A DNA stretch of 64,000 nt from Lepidostoma basale (taxonomy: Eukaryota; Arthropoda; Insecta; Trichoptera; Lepidostomatidae): NCBI GenBank assembly GCA_022606425.2, contig JAHDVF020000240.1, forward strand, positions 4,425,501 to 4,489,500, given 5' to 3'. This document shows, one piece after another, positions 19,495-29,627 of this stretch; positions within the stretch are counted from its first letter, which is position 1, and every line of letters starts with the position of its first letter. Under the pieces are notes generated by a model. That model had not been told where the DNA came from, made no database searches, and saw only the letters and a program-made list of their open reading frames with translations. The translations under genes were made by a program, and so were the position numbers.

Positions 19495-20415
19495 TTGCGT
19501 TCTGCCGGTGATACGTTATGGGTTTGAAACCATTGTCTCAGAAAAGGGCAAATGAATTAAGAATTGTCCAAAGAACTATGGAAAGAGCAATGTTTCTAAT
19601 CAAGTCAAATCAGTATATTAACTCAAAAGACATTACAAACAGCAAAATCTTTAAGGCATCTTTTGAGTACAGGTAAAATATGATATTATAAAAATACAAC
19701 ATAATACAAGGAACGCATTAGAGATGGTTCGACATTAGGAAGACAAGATACTTTTAAAGTCAATCGCATATGTCCTCTGAACGTACCTTCACTAATATGA
19801 AAGACGTCGATCTCCGAGGAGACCGCGTTCAGCAGGCTAATTGATCTTCCCACCGCTGTTACCCGAGGCAGATTGGTTTTGGTGGCCAGTAGGTAAAACA
19901 ATCTGTGCTATCGCTGTCGGAGATATCTATCAGAGACAAAAAGATCAACAGAGTTCTCGAAATATCCCAGGATTAATTTAAATTAGGTTAATGAGATGCC
20001 CATCTCATCAAAACTGTAAAGAATTGGTTCCGAGTATTCCTAAAAGAAATGCCGTGGGATAGAGCCACGGATAACTACCATACTCCCTCATGTAGAGATA
20101 CATCTGATTTTTTTTCTGAACCCTCTAACACGGAATAACGGAATATCTCGCCTCGTTAGGACTCCATATCAAAGAAACACTTTCAAGTGTGCTCCGAACC
20201 AACGCGTTGTATAGGACTATGTTGGCAATCAGTGTAGCGGACAGGGTAAGAAAAAACACCACTATTAGAGCCAGAACAGGAGTGTCGGACATCTTTGGAA
20301 GTGTGTCAGCGCTAAAATGGCGCTGGACAGGCCATATCGCTCGCAGCTCTGACGATAGATGGATAAAACTCCTTTTTTGCTGGTCTGTTCCTGTAGTCAG
20401 GCTACTTTTACTTTA
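19495..20415 (+). mobile_element. Gamma-LINE relic split by a J insertion
   Basis: Left part 19495-19602 reads LPVIRYGFETIVSEK-like, ANELRIVQRTMERAMF. Right part 20218-20415 reads MLAISVADRVRKNTTIRART, GVSDIFGSVSALKWRWTGHI and ARSSDDRWIKLLFCW. The two join in the family order (ERAML then AISVADRVR). The J insertion (19603-20217) is flanked by imperfect ATGTTnnnAATCA repeats. Confidence 0.8.
19603..20217 (-). mobile_element. J LINE inserted in gamma
   Basis: The minus strand encodes LVRSTLESVSLIWSPNEARY-like sequence and, toward 19700, FYLLATKTNLPRVTAVGRSI and SLLNAVSSEIDVFHISEGTF. Its 3' end is CAAATC-rich. Frameshifts are present. Confidence 0.8.
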
Positions 20416-20462
20416 AGGATACGTCTCTCTTTTATATTAACCTCAACTCACTTTTAAAAAAT

Positions 20463-20826
20463 TTAAAAAATATTTTTTAGACCTGCCCCAATCCATCTTT
20501 CAATATCCCTTTCCACTCGCCCATCTTTTGTAAATATACTATACAAATACACGAACTCATCTACTTGCTCCAAGTTTTCACCATTCACACTAATGTTGCA
20601 GACTGTCATGATTTCTTCTTTTTCAAAAATCATTACCTTCAACTTATTCACATTCATCATCAGATCATTTCGCATGCATACCTCATACATACTAGTCACC
20701 AAGACTTGTAGTTCATGCTCGTTGTCTGCAAGTAGGACAGCGTCAACCGCATACAAGAGACAGCTTACTGACACTCCGCTCATTTTGGCACCTACGTCCA
20801 ACCCTTTCAGCTTTTTCACCTTTTAA
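20463..20826 (-). mobile_element. Alpha-LINE reverse-transcriptase palm fragment
   Basis: An open minus frame (20463-20819) reads KGLDVGAKMSGVSVSCLLYA, VDAVLLADNEHELQVL, NKLKVMIFEKEEIMTV and ERDIERWIGAGLK. It is the best view of the alpha palm in this window. The catalytic box normally written YADD is YAVD, so one of the two metal-binding aspartates is lost and this copy should be catalytically dead. Confidence 0.88.
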
Positions 20827-20829
20827 TTT

Positions 20830-21125
20830 AACTATTAATTACAAATATCCATTCGGATTTTAAATTGGATTATATCCAAGATGGCGACGTTCTTAAGCTG
20901 ATGTTATAGTGAAAGCAAGTAACATCATAGAAGAATCATTAGGCGGTTTGTATGCAGTACTAATTTCCACTAATCATTTTGATTGGGCGTGTACCGTTTG
21001 ACGTGATGAGGATAATAAAATACCTTTCCCACGTAATGAGAGATCCTAAATAAATATGCTCACGGTTACCAAGGTGATAACGTCAAGGGTGCAGAAGGAA
21101 AAAAGGATTAAACACTAAAAAAACA
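20830..21125. other. No recognised gene
   Basis: AT-rich intronic sequence with no supportable feature. Confidence 0.4.
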
Positions 21126-21138
21126 AGTGTTTAATCAT

Positions 21139-21261
21139 GTTTTTTGGAATCTTGGAAAAATCAGTGTAACTCGTCTAGAAAATGGAGACTGCAACGATGT
21201 CCGAAACGTCGGTCCAGAAAAACGAGTTACACTGATTTTTCCAAGAATCCAATAAAAACAT
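21139..21261. repeat. Snapback with hammerhead-like core
   Basis: Arms GGAAAAATCAGTGTAACTCG and its exact complement enclose GGAGACTGCAACGATGTCCG and AAACGTCGGTCC. A half copy of the same unit lies at 22450-22543. Confidence 0.7.
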
Positions 21262-21286
21262 ATTGTTACCACTAACTAACTAATTT

Positions 21287-21700
21287 TTAATTGTATCTCA
21301 ATAGAGACGAAGACGTGAACTGGAAACTGAACATGGATGATCAAGGTGTTTACAGGACTTATGACCTGTTATTGGTTGGGTTAAGCGCACGCTTTATGTA
21401 ATTACAACATTCCCCATTCCACCTTTGTTATTGTGATCATGCATGACAAATTTTTGGAAGATGTATACATACTTCAAAATCCATATTTATCTTCACGTGG
21501 CAGTTTCAGTCAGCCATCTATGTAGATTTGGTTGCACTAGTGAATTTTTTCAAGAATTAACCTATACAACCGACCCACTAACGCCATCTATGGAGAATGA
21601 TTTTCGGCATTTAGCAAACTACCTTATTAACACAATGTGAAGGCTGTTGACCAACATATTGTTAGAAGCCGCTTGGAGTATTATTCCATTCTATATGCCA
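21287..21700 (+). repeat. A-repeat, truncated at right
   Basis: Head TTAATTGTATCTCAATAGAG through the GATCATGCATGACAAATTTT and AACCGACCCACTAACGCCAT blocks. The tail is replaced by the alpha LINE that follows. Confidence 0.8.
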
Positions 21701-21888
21701 AAGAACTAACTAACTAACCATCGCGCCGTCTCTCCGAAGGGATGGGCAGAAAGTATGGACCACCACACTGTTCTGTCCTGACTTACATCTCTCTCTTCTT
21801 CTACATACATCTCTTGATTCTTCTACATTCATTCATAGTATCATGCACGCACGTCGATTTCTTAGACACCTCACGTGACCGGCATTTA
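21701..21888 (-). mobile_element. Alpha-LINE 3' end
   Basis: (CTAA)n, then the complement of GACGGCGCGATGG and the last 50 or so codons (RRACMILxMNVEE-like), with small indels. Confidence 0.75.
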
Positions 21889-21889
21889 A

Positions 21890-22288
21890 TTTAACCGATG
21901 ACGTTGGCGTTCACCTCGGCGAACCAATCTCTGTCCTGCGCCGTTCGGAATAGCTCCTCCACACTTCGGATGCCGGTCCACTCCCTCACATTTCGCAGCC
22001 AGGACATCTCCCAGATGTGAAATCTTTGAACCTTGATAGTTGATAACAGCTCCCTGTCACCTCTAGCTTGCCTCTGGACTTCGGTGTTGGTATCCATGCC
22101 GGGGAATTCCGAGCATTCGGCGATAGAGCCACATTTCAAATGCTTCCAGTCTGATCATTGAGTTGACTTTTAAGGTCCACGTTTCACATCCATAGAATAA
22201 AACAGACCACATAAAACATTTGATCATTCTCTGCCGGAGTTTCAAATTTATGTTATCATTGCAAAAGAGTGATTTCATTTTATTAAAT
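21890..22288 (-). mobile_element. Beta-LINE fragment with internal deletion
   Basis: The minus strand reads FNKMKSLFCNDNINLKLRQR, MIKCFMWSVLFYGCETWTLK and RLEAFEMWLYRRMLGIPRHG, then another frame with IKVQRFHIWEMSWLRNVREW and TGIRSVEELFRTAQDRDWFA. About 25 codons between HI and SWLRN (the LGHVLRG region) are missing. Confidence 0.85.
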
Positions 22289-22449
22289 GTATAAATTAGC
22301 AAAAACCCAGATGTCGTCAAACAAGTGTACGAGAATATATTGAATACAAGATACCGAGAGAGGAATAATTCGATTCTCTCCGAAATAATTAGAAATGCAC
22401 ACGATGCCCATGCCCGAGAACGTTTCTGGATTATTTTTTAATTTGTTAA

Positions 22450-22543
22450 GCGACTTAAAACATGTTTTTTGGATTCTTGGAAAAATCAGTGTAACTCGTC
22501 TAGAAGATGAAGACTGCAACGATCTCCGAAACGTCGGTCCATT
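22450..22543 (+). repeat. Half snapback with hammerhead-like core
   Basis: Repeats the left arm and core of 21139-21261 (TTGGAAAAATCAGTGTAACT, then GAAGACTGCAACGATCTCCG, AAACGTCGGTCC). It is cut at the transposase relic. Confidence 0.65.
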
Positions 22544-22559
22544 CCGGATCCGTGTTTTT

Positions 22560-23305
22560 TTTGGTACGGTGAATAGGCCAAAAGCAGTTTTCAGTTTGAT
22601 CCTCTTTTTCAACGCAATATTTTGTTCACCCATGAGGCACATTTTTGGTTAAATGACTATGTCAATAAGCAGAATTGTCTAATTTGGAGTGGAGAAAACC
22701 CAGAAACCTTTGTCGAGACGCCCTTACATTCATTAAAAGTCACTGTTTGGTGTGCTTTATGGGCAGGTGGAATCATAGGCCCAAGACGATGCCGGCCAAA
22801 ATGTTACGGTCAATGGAGAGCGCTACAGTACCATGATTACTGACTTCTTCGTACCTCAGTTGAATGGAATTGATGTGACGGAGCTGTGGTTTCAACAAGA
22901 TGGCGCAATATGCCACACGGCGGGTACCACCATCAATTTATTGCGGGAAACATTTGGTGAGCGCATAATTTCACGATCGTGCGATCTCACACCATTAGAT
23001 TACTTTCTTTGGGGGTATGTGAAGTCACTAGTCTATGCTGAAAAACCAGAGACGTTGGACCATTTGGAAGTCAGCAATCGCCGTGTTATTGCCGATATAC
23101 GGCCCCAGTTGCTCGATAAAGTTGTCGAAAACTGGACTTCACGAATGCGCTTCATTCGAGCTAGCCGTGTCGCTCATATGCCCAAAATTATATTTTAACA
23201 ATAATGGCATAACATTATCTATTAAATAAAGTCAATATCATAGACATTAACATAATTTTTATATGTTTTTTTTTTCAATTTGAATTTGTATTTATGTAAA
23301 AAAAA
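22560..23305 (+). mobile_element. Tc1/mariner-superfamily transposase relic
   Basis: First frame (22622-22843) reads THEAHFWLNDYVNKQNCLIW and KVTVWCALWAGGIIGP. After a frameshift near 22790 the second frame (22833-23198) reads FQQDGAICHTAGTTINLLRE, SCDLTPLDYFLWGYVKSLVY and ENWTSRMRFIRASRVAH. QQDG and PLDYFLWG carry the second and third catalytic acids. The usual proline-rich spacer between them is shortened here. A terminal AAAAAAAACACCCTTT matches the end of the deleted relative at 62315-62685, so it is probably the right inverted repeat. Confidence 0.88.
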
Positions 23306-23316
23306 CACCCTTTACC

Positions 23317-23488
23317 TTTTTCGTCATTATGTCTTCACTCATTCTTTCCATATGTCCAAATCATCTTAACGACACTTTCATTCGCACCGCATTCACTTCT
23401 TATATTTGCATTTGACACTATCATTTACTGATTTATCACAAATTGGTCTTAGAGATCTCATTTCTACAGCATTTATTCTACTGATTTC
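23317..23488 (-). mobile_element. Alpha-LINE fragment
   Basis: The minus strand reads INAVEMRSLRPI-like, then SNANIRSECGANESVVKM and IWTYGKNE, inserted directly against the transposase terminus. Confidence 0.75.
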
Positions 23489-23489
23489 G

Positions 23490-23950
23490 ATTATACAGTG
23501 AACCAAGTTACAAGGGTAGAAAATCTTTTGCTGCAAATAGAAATATTAATTTTCTTAAATGTATTTCTAAGGACGAACCCTTCTGCTTCAACACCGTCAA
23601 TATTTTCGCAGGGAAGATAAATGGTGGTATGCGGTAGAGGATCATTACATCTTATGGTTTTGTAATCTCCACGGGAGGATGTGTGTCGTCTACGTCACGG
23701 CTCCTCCGAAGTAGATTAAGGGAGATCATGCATCATCATCAACTCAATAATTAAGAAAATCCTTGACACAATCGTGTCTGTACCGATCCTTATAAAAGGA
23801 ATTAGAAAACGCAACTGGGAAAATGTGAATTTAACTGGTTCGATGCCACGAGCGCGTTAACGCGCTCTCCAATCCGTGCTTGCCAGGCCGGCCATACAAA
23901 ACGAGCGCGTATACGCGCTCACCTTTGAGCTTCTCGCAAACCAATATCAA
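23490..23950. other. No recognised gene; paired 18-bp palindromes
   Basis: Two perfect palindromes, GAGCGCGTTAACGCGCTC (23850-23867) and GAGCGCGTATACGCGCTC (23903-23920), lie 35 bp apart. They differ only at the central four bases (TTAA against TATA). Otherwise nothing is recognised. Confidence 0.6.
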
Positions 23951-23954
23951 ATCC

Positions 23955-24825
23955 TTCTTCTTTTAATAGATCTGACGATCTGTGACAGAGAAATCATGTC
24001 TCGTCGGATGATGTGGTCTAGCTGTCCTTTCATCTCTTAGGCGGTCTTCCAGGTAGGCGGTGTCCGGAGTGATTTCATAAGCGGCTGTATATGCAAGTCT
24101 GTCACCATCCATTCTGGCTACATGGATGGTGACAGACTCCACTGAACGATATCCTCTATTCCTCAAGTTTTTCTTATGTCTACGTTGCGGACACGATCTC
24201 GGAGAGTTTTTCCAGTAATTGATCTTAGGACCTTCATCTCCGATGTTCTTAGTAGTCCCTTGGTTCGCACAGTAACGGCCCGCGTCTCTACAGCGTACGT
24301 CATGATAGGTAGCACGCATGTTTTATAAATTCTAATCTTGCTGTCGATATGCATGTGCTTGTTCTTCCAGACCAGATTCTTCAGACATTCTGACACGACA
24401 GATGCTTTACTGGCTTTGTTATGGAACTATTCTGTGACAAAAATTATACCATTTCAAAATATTTTTTCAAACGAGCTTGCGTTGCAAATAATCGTCGTTA
24501 AAAGTGTCTAAAAAGATTCGAAATGCTTCTCACGCCGGCTTATCGCAGCCATTTATTTTTCTCTGCCTGTTCTGTTTGGGAGGCGGGATGACAGCTTGTT
24601 CTCGTACTTCGGTACAAAGGTCATTTTGACTGCAGATCTCTACTGCTAAATATCTGAAACTCATTACTTGCTCCACAGGTATATCATCAACAGTCAGCTT
24701 ACATCTTGTAGGTTGCCTAGATATAGTGAGACTTTTTGTTTTGCTGACTGATATAGCCATATTTAGCCTTTGTGATACCATGTGGACTTGTACATCATTC
24801 TTTGCAGGTCATCATCAAATCCAAT
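23955..24825 (-). mobile_element. Delta-LINE relic, palm edge to C terminus
   Basis: Minus-strand pieces in order: DDLQRM at the right edge, MAISVSKTKSLTISRQPTRC, IPVEQVMSFRYLAVEICSQN, MSECLKNLVWKNKHMHIDSK, LPIMTYAVETRAVTVRTKGL, KVLRSITGKTLRDRVRN, and in a shifted frame HVARMDGDRLAYTAAYEI to HHPTRHDFSVTDRQIY. About 120 bp at 24410-24530 do not match the family. Frameshifts make it inactive. Confidence 0.85.
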
Positions 24826-25119
24826 TGGAATAATTTAAAAATGAGAACACATAGGGACATCTAATGGGATAGTTAAGAAATACTAAAATATAACAATTTA
24901 CCGATATTATCAAAGTTACAGTCATCTTTCTAAAAGTCAATAGGTGTCTGACAGTCAATAGACTATTGAATGTCATAAAACACTTGGAAAAGCCAGAAAT
25001 TTTAACGTAATAATTAGTTTAGTTTCTAGGCTGGGTTAATTTTACTAGTAAAAATAATTATTTATTGTTTCTTTAACAATGACGTCAAACTCCATATTAA
25101 ATCATTGATATTATTAAAA
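24826..25119. other. No recognised feature
   Basis: AT-rich. The right edge (CAAACTCCATATTAAATCAT) is the flank that accompanies SB snapbacks. Confidence 0.4.
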
Positions 25120-25262
25120 ACGTCTGTCTTTTAGGAGCTTTATTAAGATTTTAATGGAATGACATGATTCAAATTTGATAATGTCTTAGTAGAGTGAAAC
25201 ATGTCATTCCATTAAAAACTTGAAATGAAAATGTCTGTTTTCTAGAAGTTTAATTATAAATT
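25120..25262. repeat. SB snapback, diverged
   Basis: Arms with AAAACGTCTGTCTTTTAGGA and its mirrored TGTCTGTTTTCTAGAAGTTT enclose TTTGATAATGTCTTAGTAGA and GTGAAACATGTCATTCCATT. Confidence 0.65.
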
Positions 25263-25453
25263 TCGTGTAAATTAAATCACCTTCACCTTTTTAAAACAAT
25301 CAATCAATTTCACCTTTTTAAAACATTATCAAATATAGCGAAAATAGCGTTGTTTTTTTTATACACACCGCATTATGCTTATTTTGTTCATGTAAAAAAC
25401 AACAACGTATTTAATTTTCGCAAATATGTATTTATTTTTACTAAAAAAAAATT

Positions 25454-25577
25454 AAAACGTCTGTTTTCTAGAAGTTTTATTATATTTTATGGGAATGACA
25501 TTTGATAATGCCTAAGAAGGGCGAAACATGTCATCCTCATAAAATATAATAACACTTCTAGAAAACGAACGTTTTTA
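25454..25577. repeat. SB snapback, best copy
   Basis: Arms of 48 bp start AAAACGTCTGTTTTCTAGAA on both strands with few mismatches. They enclose TTGATAATGCCTAAGAAGGG and CGAAAC. The loop itself can form a GCC/GGC hairpin. Confidence 0.8.
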
Positions 25578-25619
25578 TTCGTATTAATTATTTAATATGG
25601 AGTTTTACATCATTGTTCA

Positions 25620-25858
25620 AGAAACAATGATGTTATATATTATTGTATTTAATATTCTTTTTTTGAGAATGTTGGACGATCAGTGTGCGCGGGAGATGCC
25701 TATTGGTGGCGATGAGGTTCGCAACCCATCACACCGCGTCTCCCGCGGGGCGAAAAGAGAAGGATGGAGTGCCGCATCGGTTAAAATGTGGCAGTCCATT
25801 CTTTCTGCCTACCCTTTCGGGAGACGGCGTGATGGTTAGTTAGTTAGTTAGTTAAGTT
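25620..25858 (+). mobile_element. S element, 5'-truncated
   Basis: GTTGGACGATCAGTGTGCGC to TACCCTTTCGGGAGACGGCG, then (TTAG)n. It sits just beyond the flank of the SB snapback. Confidence 0.8.
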
Positions 25859-26327
25859 TTTCAAAAATGATGCGAAATTTTATATATTTTTTTGACATAT
25901 GCTATCAGATGAAACTGGCCCACATTTGAAATAATTCAACATTACATAAATTTCGAGCATTTGAACTGTTGTTTCGAGAAACGAAACTCTGTACTTGCAA
26001 TGGCGAAAATGAAAAGTCTATCCCTTCGTGTCAGTTGGTGCTTAGAGCAGACATTGGAAAATTGACAGGACACGGATATAAGAAGAAAATAACCGGATAT
26101 TAGTATAAAGGACCTTAGTGATCCAAAGAACCAAATCAGTTATAACAAAACAAACGTAATACCAGCAATTTTTTAAAACCATATTAGTTACATCAAGCTG
26201 AATCAAGTTGAATCAAACTTTTTCAAGCATTCGGGGCTCTATTGAGAACCCCTATGTTCTGGAGCAAATATGTATTACCTGCGATAGCGCCGACAACAAT
26301 TGTTCTTTGCTCAGTCACGCAGAACCA
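25859..26327. other. No recognised feature
   Basis: AT-rich and without a supportable ORF. Confidence 0.4.
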
Positions 26328-26625
26328 ACCTACCTGTCCATGTAACCATGTCTGTCAAGGGAACTCTGAGCATTCGTCGATGGAGCCACATTTCAAATGC
26401 TTCCAGTCTCTTCATTGAGTTAACTTTCAAGGTCCACGTTTCACATCCGTACAATAAAACAGACTACACATAGCATTTGATCATTCTCTGGCGGAGTTTC
26501 AAATTTACGTTATCATTGCAGAAGAGTGATTTCATTTTATTAAACGTAGCTCTTGCTGCCTCAATTCTGCATTTTATCTCTACATCTGGGTCAAGAGATT
26601 GCGTTAGTATGCTACCGAGGTATTT
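26328..26625 (-). mobile_element. Beta-LINE fragment
   Basis: The minus strand reads YLGSILTQSLDPDVEIKCRI, EAARATFNKMKSLFCNDNVN, KLRQRMIKCYV, a stop, then LLYGCETWTLKVNSMKRLEA and FEMWLHRRMLRVPLTDM. Confidence 0.85.
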
Positions 26626-26702
26626 AATTGTATTAATTATTTAACTTATGTTGTAATATCTTTTGAAAAAAACAAACTGATTTAATTTGATTTGATTTGA
26701 TA
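26626..26702 (+). mobile_element. J LINE tail
   Basis: The last part of the J 3' UTR (TTGTAATATCTTTTGAAAAA) ends in TTTAATTTGATTTGATTTGA. Confidence 0.65.
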
Positions 26703-27221
26703 TCCAAAAAAATGAAGTGATAATGTAGCGATCCATTCTAATATCTGTGTCACAGATAAATACAAGAAGAAGAATGAGATATTTTTTAAACGTTTAAAAT
26801 ATGCGAAGTAAAGGTTCTGAATTGACAAAAGACTTTCAAAAGGGATGCCACAATGAGAAGCCGAAAAATACCTCAATAAGTCGAACCCAATAAATTCTTT
26901 CTTCGCCATATTTGGCTGAAAAGTCTATTAACTAGAAATTTATACGGCTTCCTCAGCCAATATATAAAACATAAAGCACTGAAGCTCTCCTTATAAGCAC
27001 CCTCCGTTGAAAGCCAATTTCTGTGCGCGTTTGATCTCGAACTTTAGAGCAAAAAATATATAATAATATAATATTGAAGGGAAAACCACCATAATCCATA
27101 ATTTATTTGATAGTTTTTGGAGATTATTGAAAAAAGGGTTCTTACATAGAGGGGTACTGGCTATATCAGTAACCGGTTGGCATTTTTAAAAACATTTTAT
27201 TTATTATCATTATTCTCTTCT
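26703..27221. other. No recognised gene
   Basis: AT-rich. ORFs are short and lack family features. Confidence 0.4.
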
Positions 27222-27662
27222 TCTTCAGCCTATTCCCGTCCACTCCTGGACAAAGGCCTCCTCCATTCGCTTCCATATCACTCTGTCCTGTGCAGACTGC
27301 ATCCAGCTTATTCCGACGTGTCTGTTCAGATCATCCTTCCACCGTAGTTGCGGTCGCCCTGCACTTCTCTTTGCCGTCCACGGTCTTCAAGTCAGCATCA
27401 TCCACCGGGTGGCGACTCTAAAATGGCAATGGGCAGGTCACGTAGCCAGAAACTCAAATGAAAAGTGGACAAGAAGACTGCTGACTTGGAGACCGTGGAC
27501 GACAAAAAGAAGTGCAGGGCGACCGCAACTACGGTGAAAGGATGATCTGAACAGACACGTCGGAATAACCTGGATGCAGTCTGCACAGGACAGAATGACT
27601 TGGAAGCGAATGGAGGAGGCTATAGTCCAGGAGTGGACGGGAATAGGCTGAGGAAGAAGAAG
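27222..27662. mobile_element. Gamma LINE 3' ends head to head
   Basis: The minus arm (27222-27385) and plus arm (27470-27662) both carry the gamma C terminus with its (GAA)n tail outward: GRPQLR, NRHVGITWMQSAQDR-type, EWTGIG. The plus copy starts upstream at HRVATLKWQWAGHVARNSNE. The result is an inverted repeat with arms of about 160 bp and a loop of about 85 bp. Confidence 0.8.
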
Positions 27663-27680
27663 AGAAGAATAATTAATACG

Positions 27681-27830
27681 AATGAAAACGTCTGTTTTCT
27701 AGAAATTTTATTACATTTTATGTGAAAGACATGTATCGCATGTCTAAGGCATTATCAAATATTAAATTTGATTAGACTTAGACAGGCGAAACATATTATT
27801 CGCATAAAATATAATAAAACAGACGTTTTC
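27681..27830. repeat. SB snapback copy
   Basis: GAAAACGTCTGTTTTCTAGA at the left is mirrored by AATAAAACAGACGTTTTC at the right, with a GACAGGCGAAACATATTATT core. Confidence 0.7.
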
Positions 27831-27835
27831 AATGG

Positions 27836-28370
27836 TAATAATTATTATATTTAACAAAGAGTTTTACATCATCGTTTAAAAAACATTAAATATGTATCGA
27901 GATTTTATTTCACTATTTTGAACCGGCTACATAATATAGTAGGTTGCAAAAAGTTGGTTTATTCGAACCGGCAGAGAACCTAGAGGGACACCATTATTCC
28001 CCGTTCTCGGTCCCGGGTCCATAATTTCATTTTTCACCCAAAAATACTTTTTGAACCTATAAAATTCATTTTTTATCATTCAAATGGCCGATATAAGCCC
28101 TTAAAAAGCCATTTTCGATTCATCAGTATTTAAATCCGATTTATGAGTCTGTCCGGGTAGGTACTAACTTAATTCTTATAATAGAATGTAAAAACTCTTT
28201 GAGTGAATAATTTTATAAATTTTTTTACAAGGCAGAATTTTTGAATGGTTCAATTTTGGTGCTACAGTACACTCCTGATTTTCCGGAATGGAAATAATCA
28301 TAATATTTGTTATAACAAAAGCATAAATGTTCCAAAATAAATCTGTAAAACATCTTTGGGGGATGTGGTG
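27836..28370. other. No recognised gene
   Basis: AT-rich. The left 50 bp (GAGTTTTACATCATCG) is the SB flank. Confidence 0.4.
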
Positions 28371-28374
28371 AGAG

Positions 28375-28905
28375 ATAAAACCAGCGGAGGTTTCAGCGTT
28401 TATTGCAGATCACGAGTAATCATACTTTAACGGTATTATGTACTCGTGATGGAGCGTGCGCCTGGACGTCGATAGCAGCTGGGGGTTGATAGCTCACTGG
28501 GCGTTGATAGCAGTAGCGTCGGTCGGCTGGAGTGAAGACTCGTCGGAAGTTGCGTGGCGTAGCAGTGTAGACAGTTGCGTAGCTCGGTAGGAGGGTCGGA
28601 GGTTTCTCGTACGTAGACTTGACGGCGTAGACTCTTGTCGGTTAGAAGTCGCAAGAAGGAATACTGTACATGGTGGTCGGATGTACCGCTTTTATATGCT
28701 TTGCTTCCATTTTCACACGATGCTCTGCTCTAGTGACCTAGTGACCTGTGTGAATAAAATCTGGGCCCCGATTCATCACTTTTGATAAGTAGGTCCTAAG
28801 TCAGGCGTTTTTGGTTTTTTGTGTAATATTTTTCATAATGAAATACGCTGATTCAGCAGTCAAAGTCCGCTTATATGGGTTATGCATTTAACCCCGACAC
28901 ATCTG
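28375..28905 (-). mobile_element. Solo-LTR-like repeat L, copy 3
   Basis: The complement begins TGTCGGGGTTAAATGCATAA, has a TATAAAAGCGGTACATCCGA promoter-like block and CAATAAACGCTGAAACC, and ends TCTCACCACATCCCCCA. This is TG...CA with TATA and AATAAA, as in an LTR. I could not confirm a TSD. Confidence 0.6.
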
Positions 28906-29020
28906 TCAGATCATCAACAATTTTATAATATTTTTAATATGTATCTTTATAATATGTATCACTGAAGAAGGACGGGTCATCCGAAACATGTCTATGTAAT
29001 TTTAATTTTTTAAATGTTCG
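28905..29020 (+). repeat. Dispersed repeat with hammerhead-like motif
   Basis: Matches 6100-6215. Contains CTGAAGA, GGA...TCC, then GAAACATGTC (28962-28992). Confidence 0.65.
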
Positions 29021-29039
29021 TGTTGTATATACAAAGTAC

Positions 29040-29333
29040 ATAAAAAAAGAGAAAGAGAACATCATGTGTTAAATTATTTTTATTTTGTTATTTTATTGTA
29101 TTTCATTGTATTTTTTATTATTTGTTTTAGATTTATTTTTGGGATGTTGGACGATCGAAGTGTACGCGGGAGATGCCTATTGGTGGCGATGAGGTTCGCA
29201 ACCCATCGCACCGCGTCTCCCGCGGGGCGAAAAGAGAAGGCTGGAGTGCCGCATCGGTTATAGTGTGGCAATCCATTCTTTCTGCCTACCCTTTCGGGGA
29301 GACGATCTGATGGTTAGTTAGTTAGTTATTTAG
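29040..29333 (+). mobile_element. S element, 5'-truncated
   Basis: Runs from the ATGTGTTAAATTATTTTTAT block to the GACGATCTGATGG end and (TTAG)n. One changed base pair set in the end motif (GATCTGATGG for GGCGTGATGG). Confidence 0.8.
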
Positions 29334-29627
29334 TTAATAAATTCGGTACTTATTTGGCAAAAGGTCCCAGATGCGTTTTTGTGTGAAATTGAGTTAAATA
29401 TACCATCAGTATTATTTTTTCACACTTTATGTTTTGATAAACGTTAGAGCTGTACTTTTTTATTACATTTTTTTATATACACTTGCATTCTACCCCTATT
29501 TTATTTAAAAAATATGTATTTTTTTTAAATTTGTTACTAATATCTTGTAGATAACGTTTTGCTACGTAAATTGACATTTAAAATGAACTATTTGGAAGAC
29601 AAATAACATTTTTATAAATTCATGATT

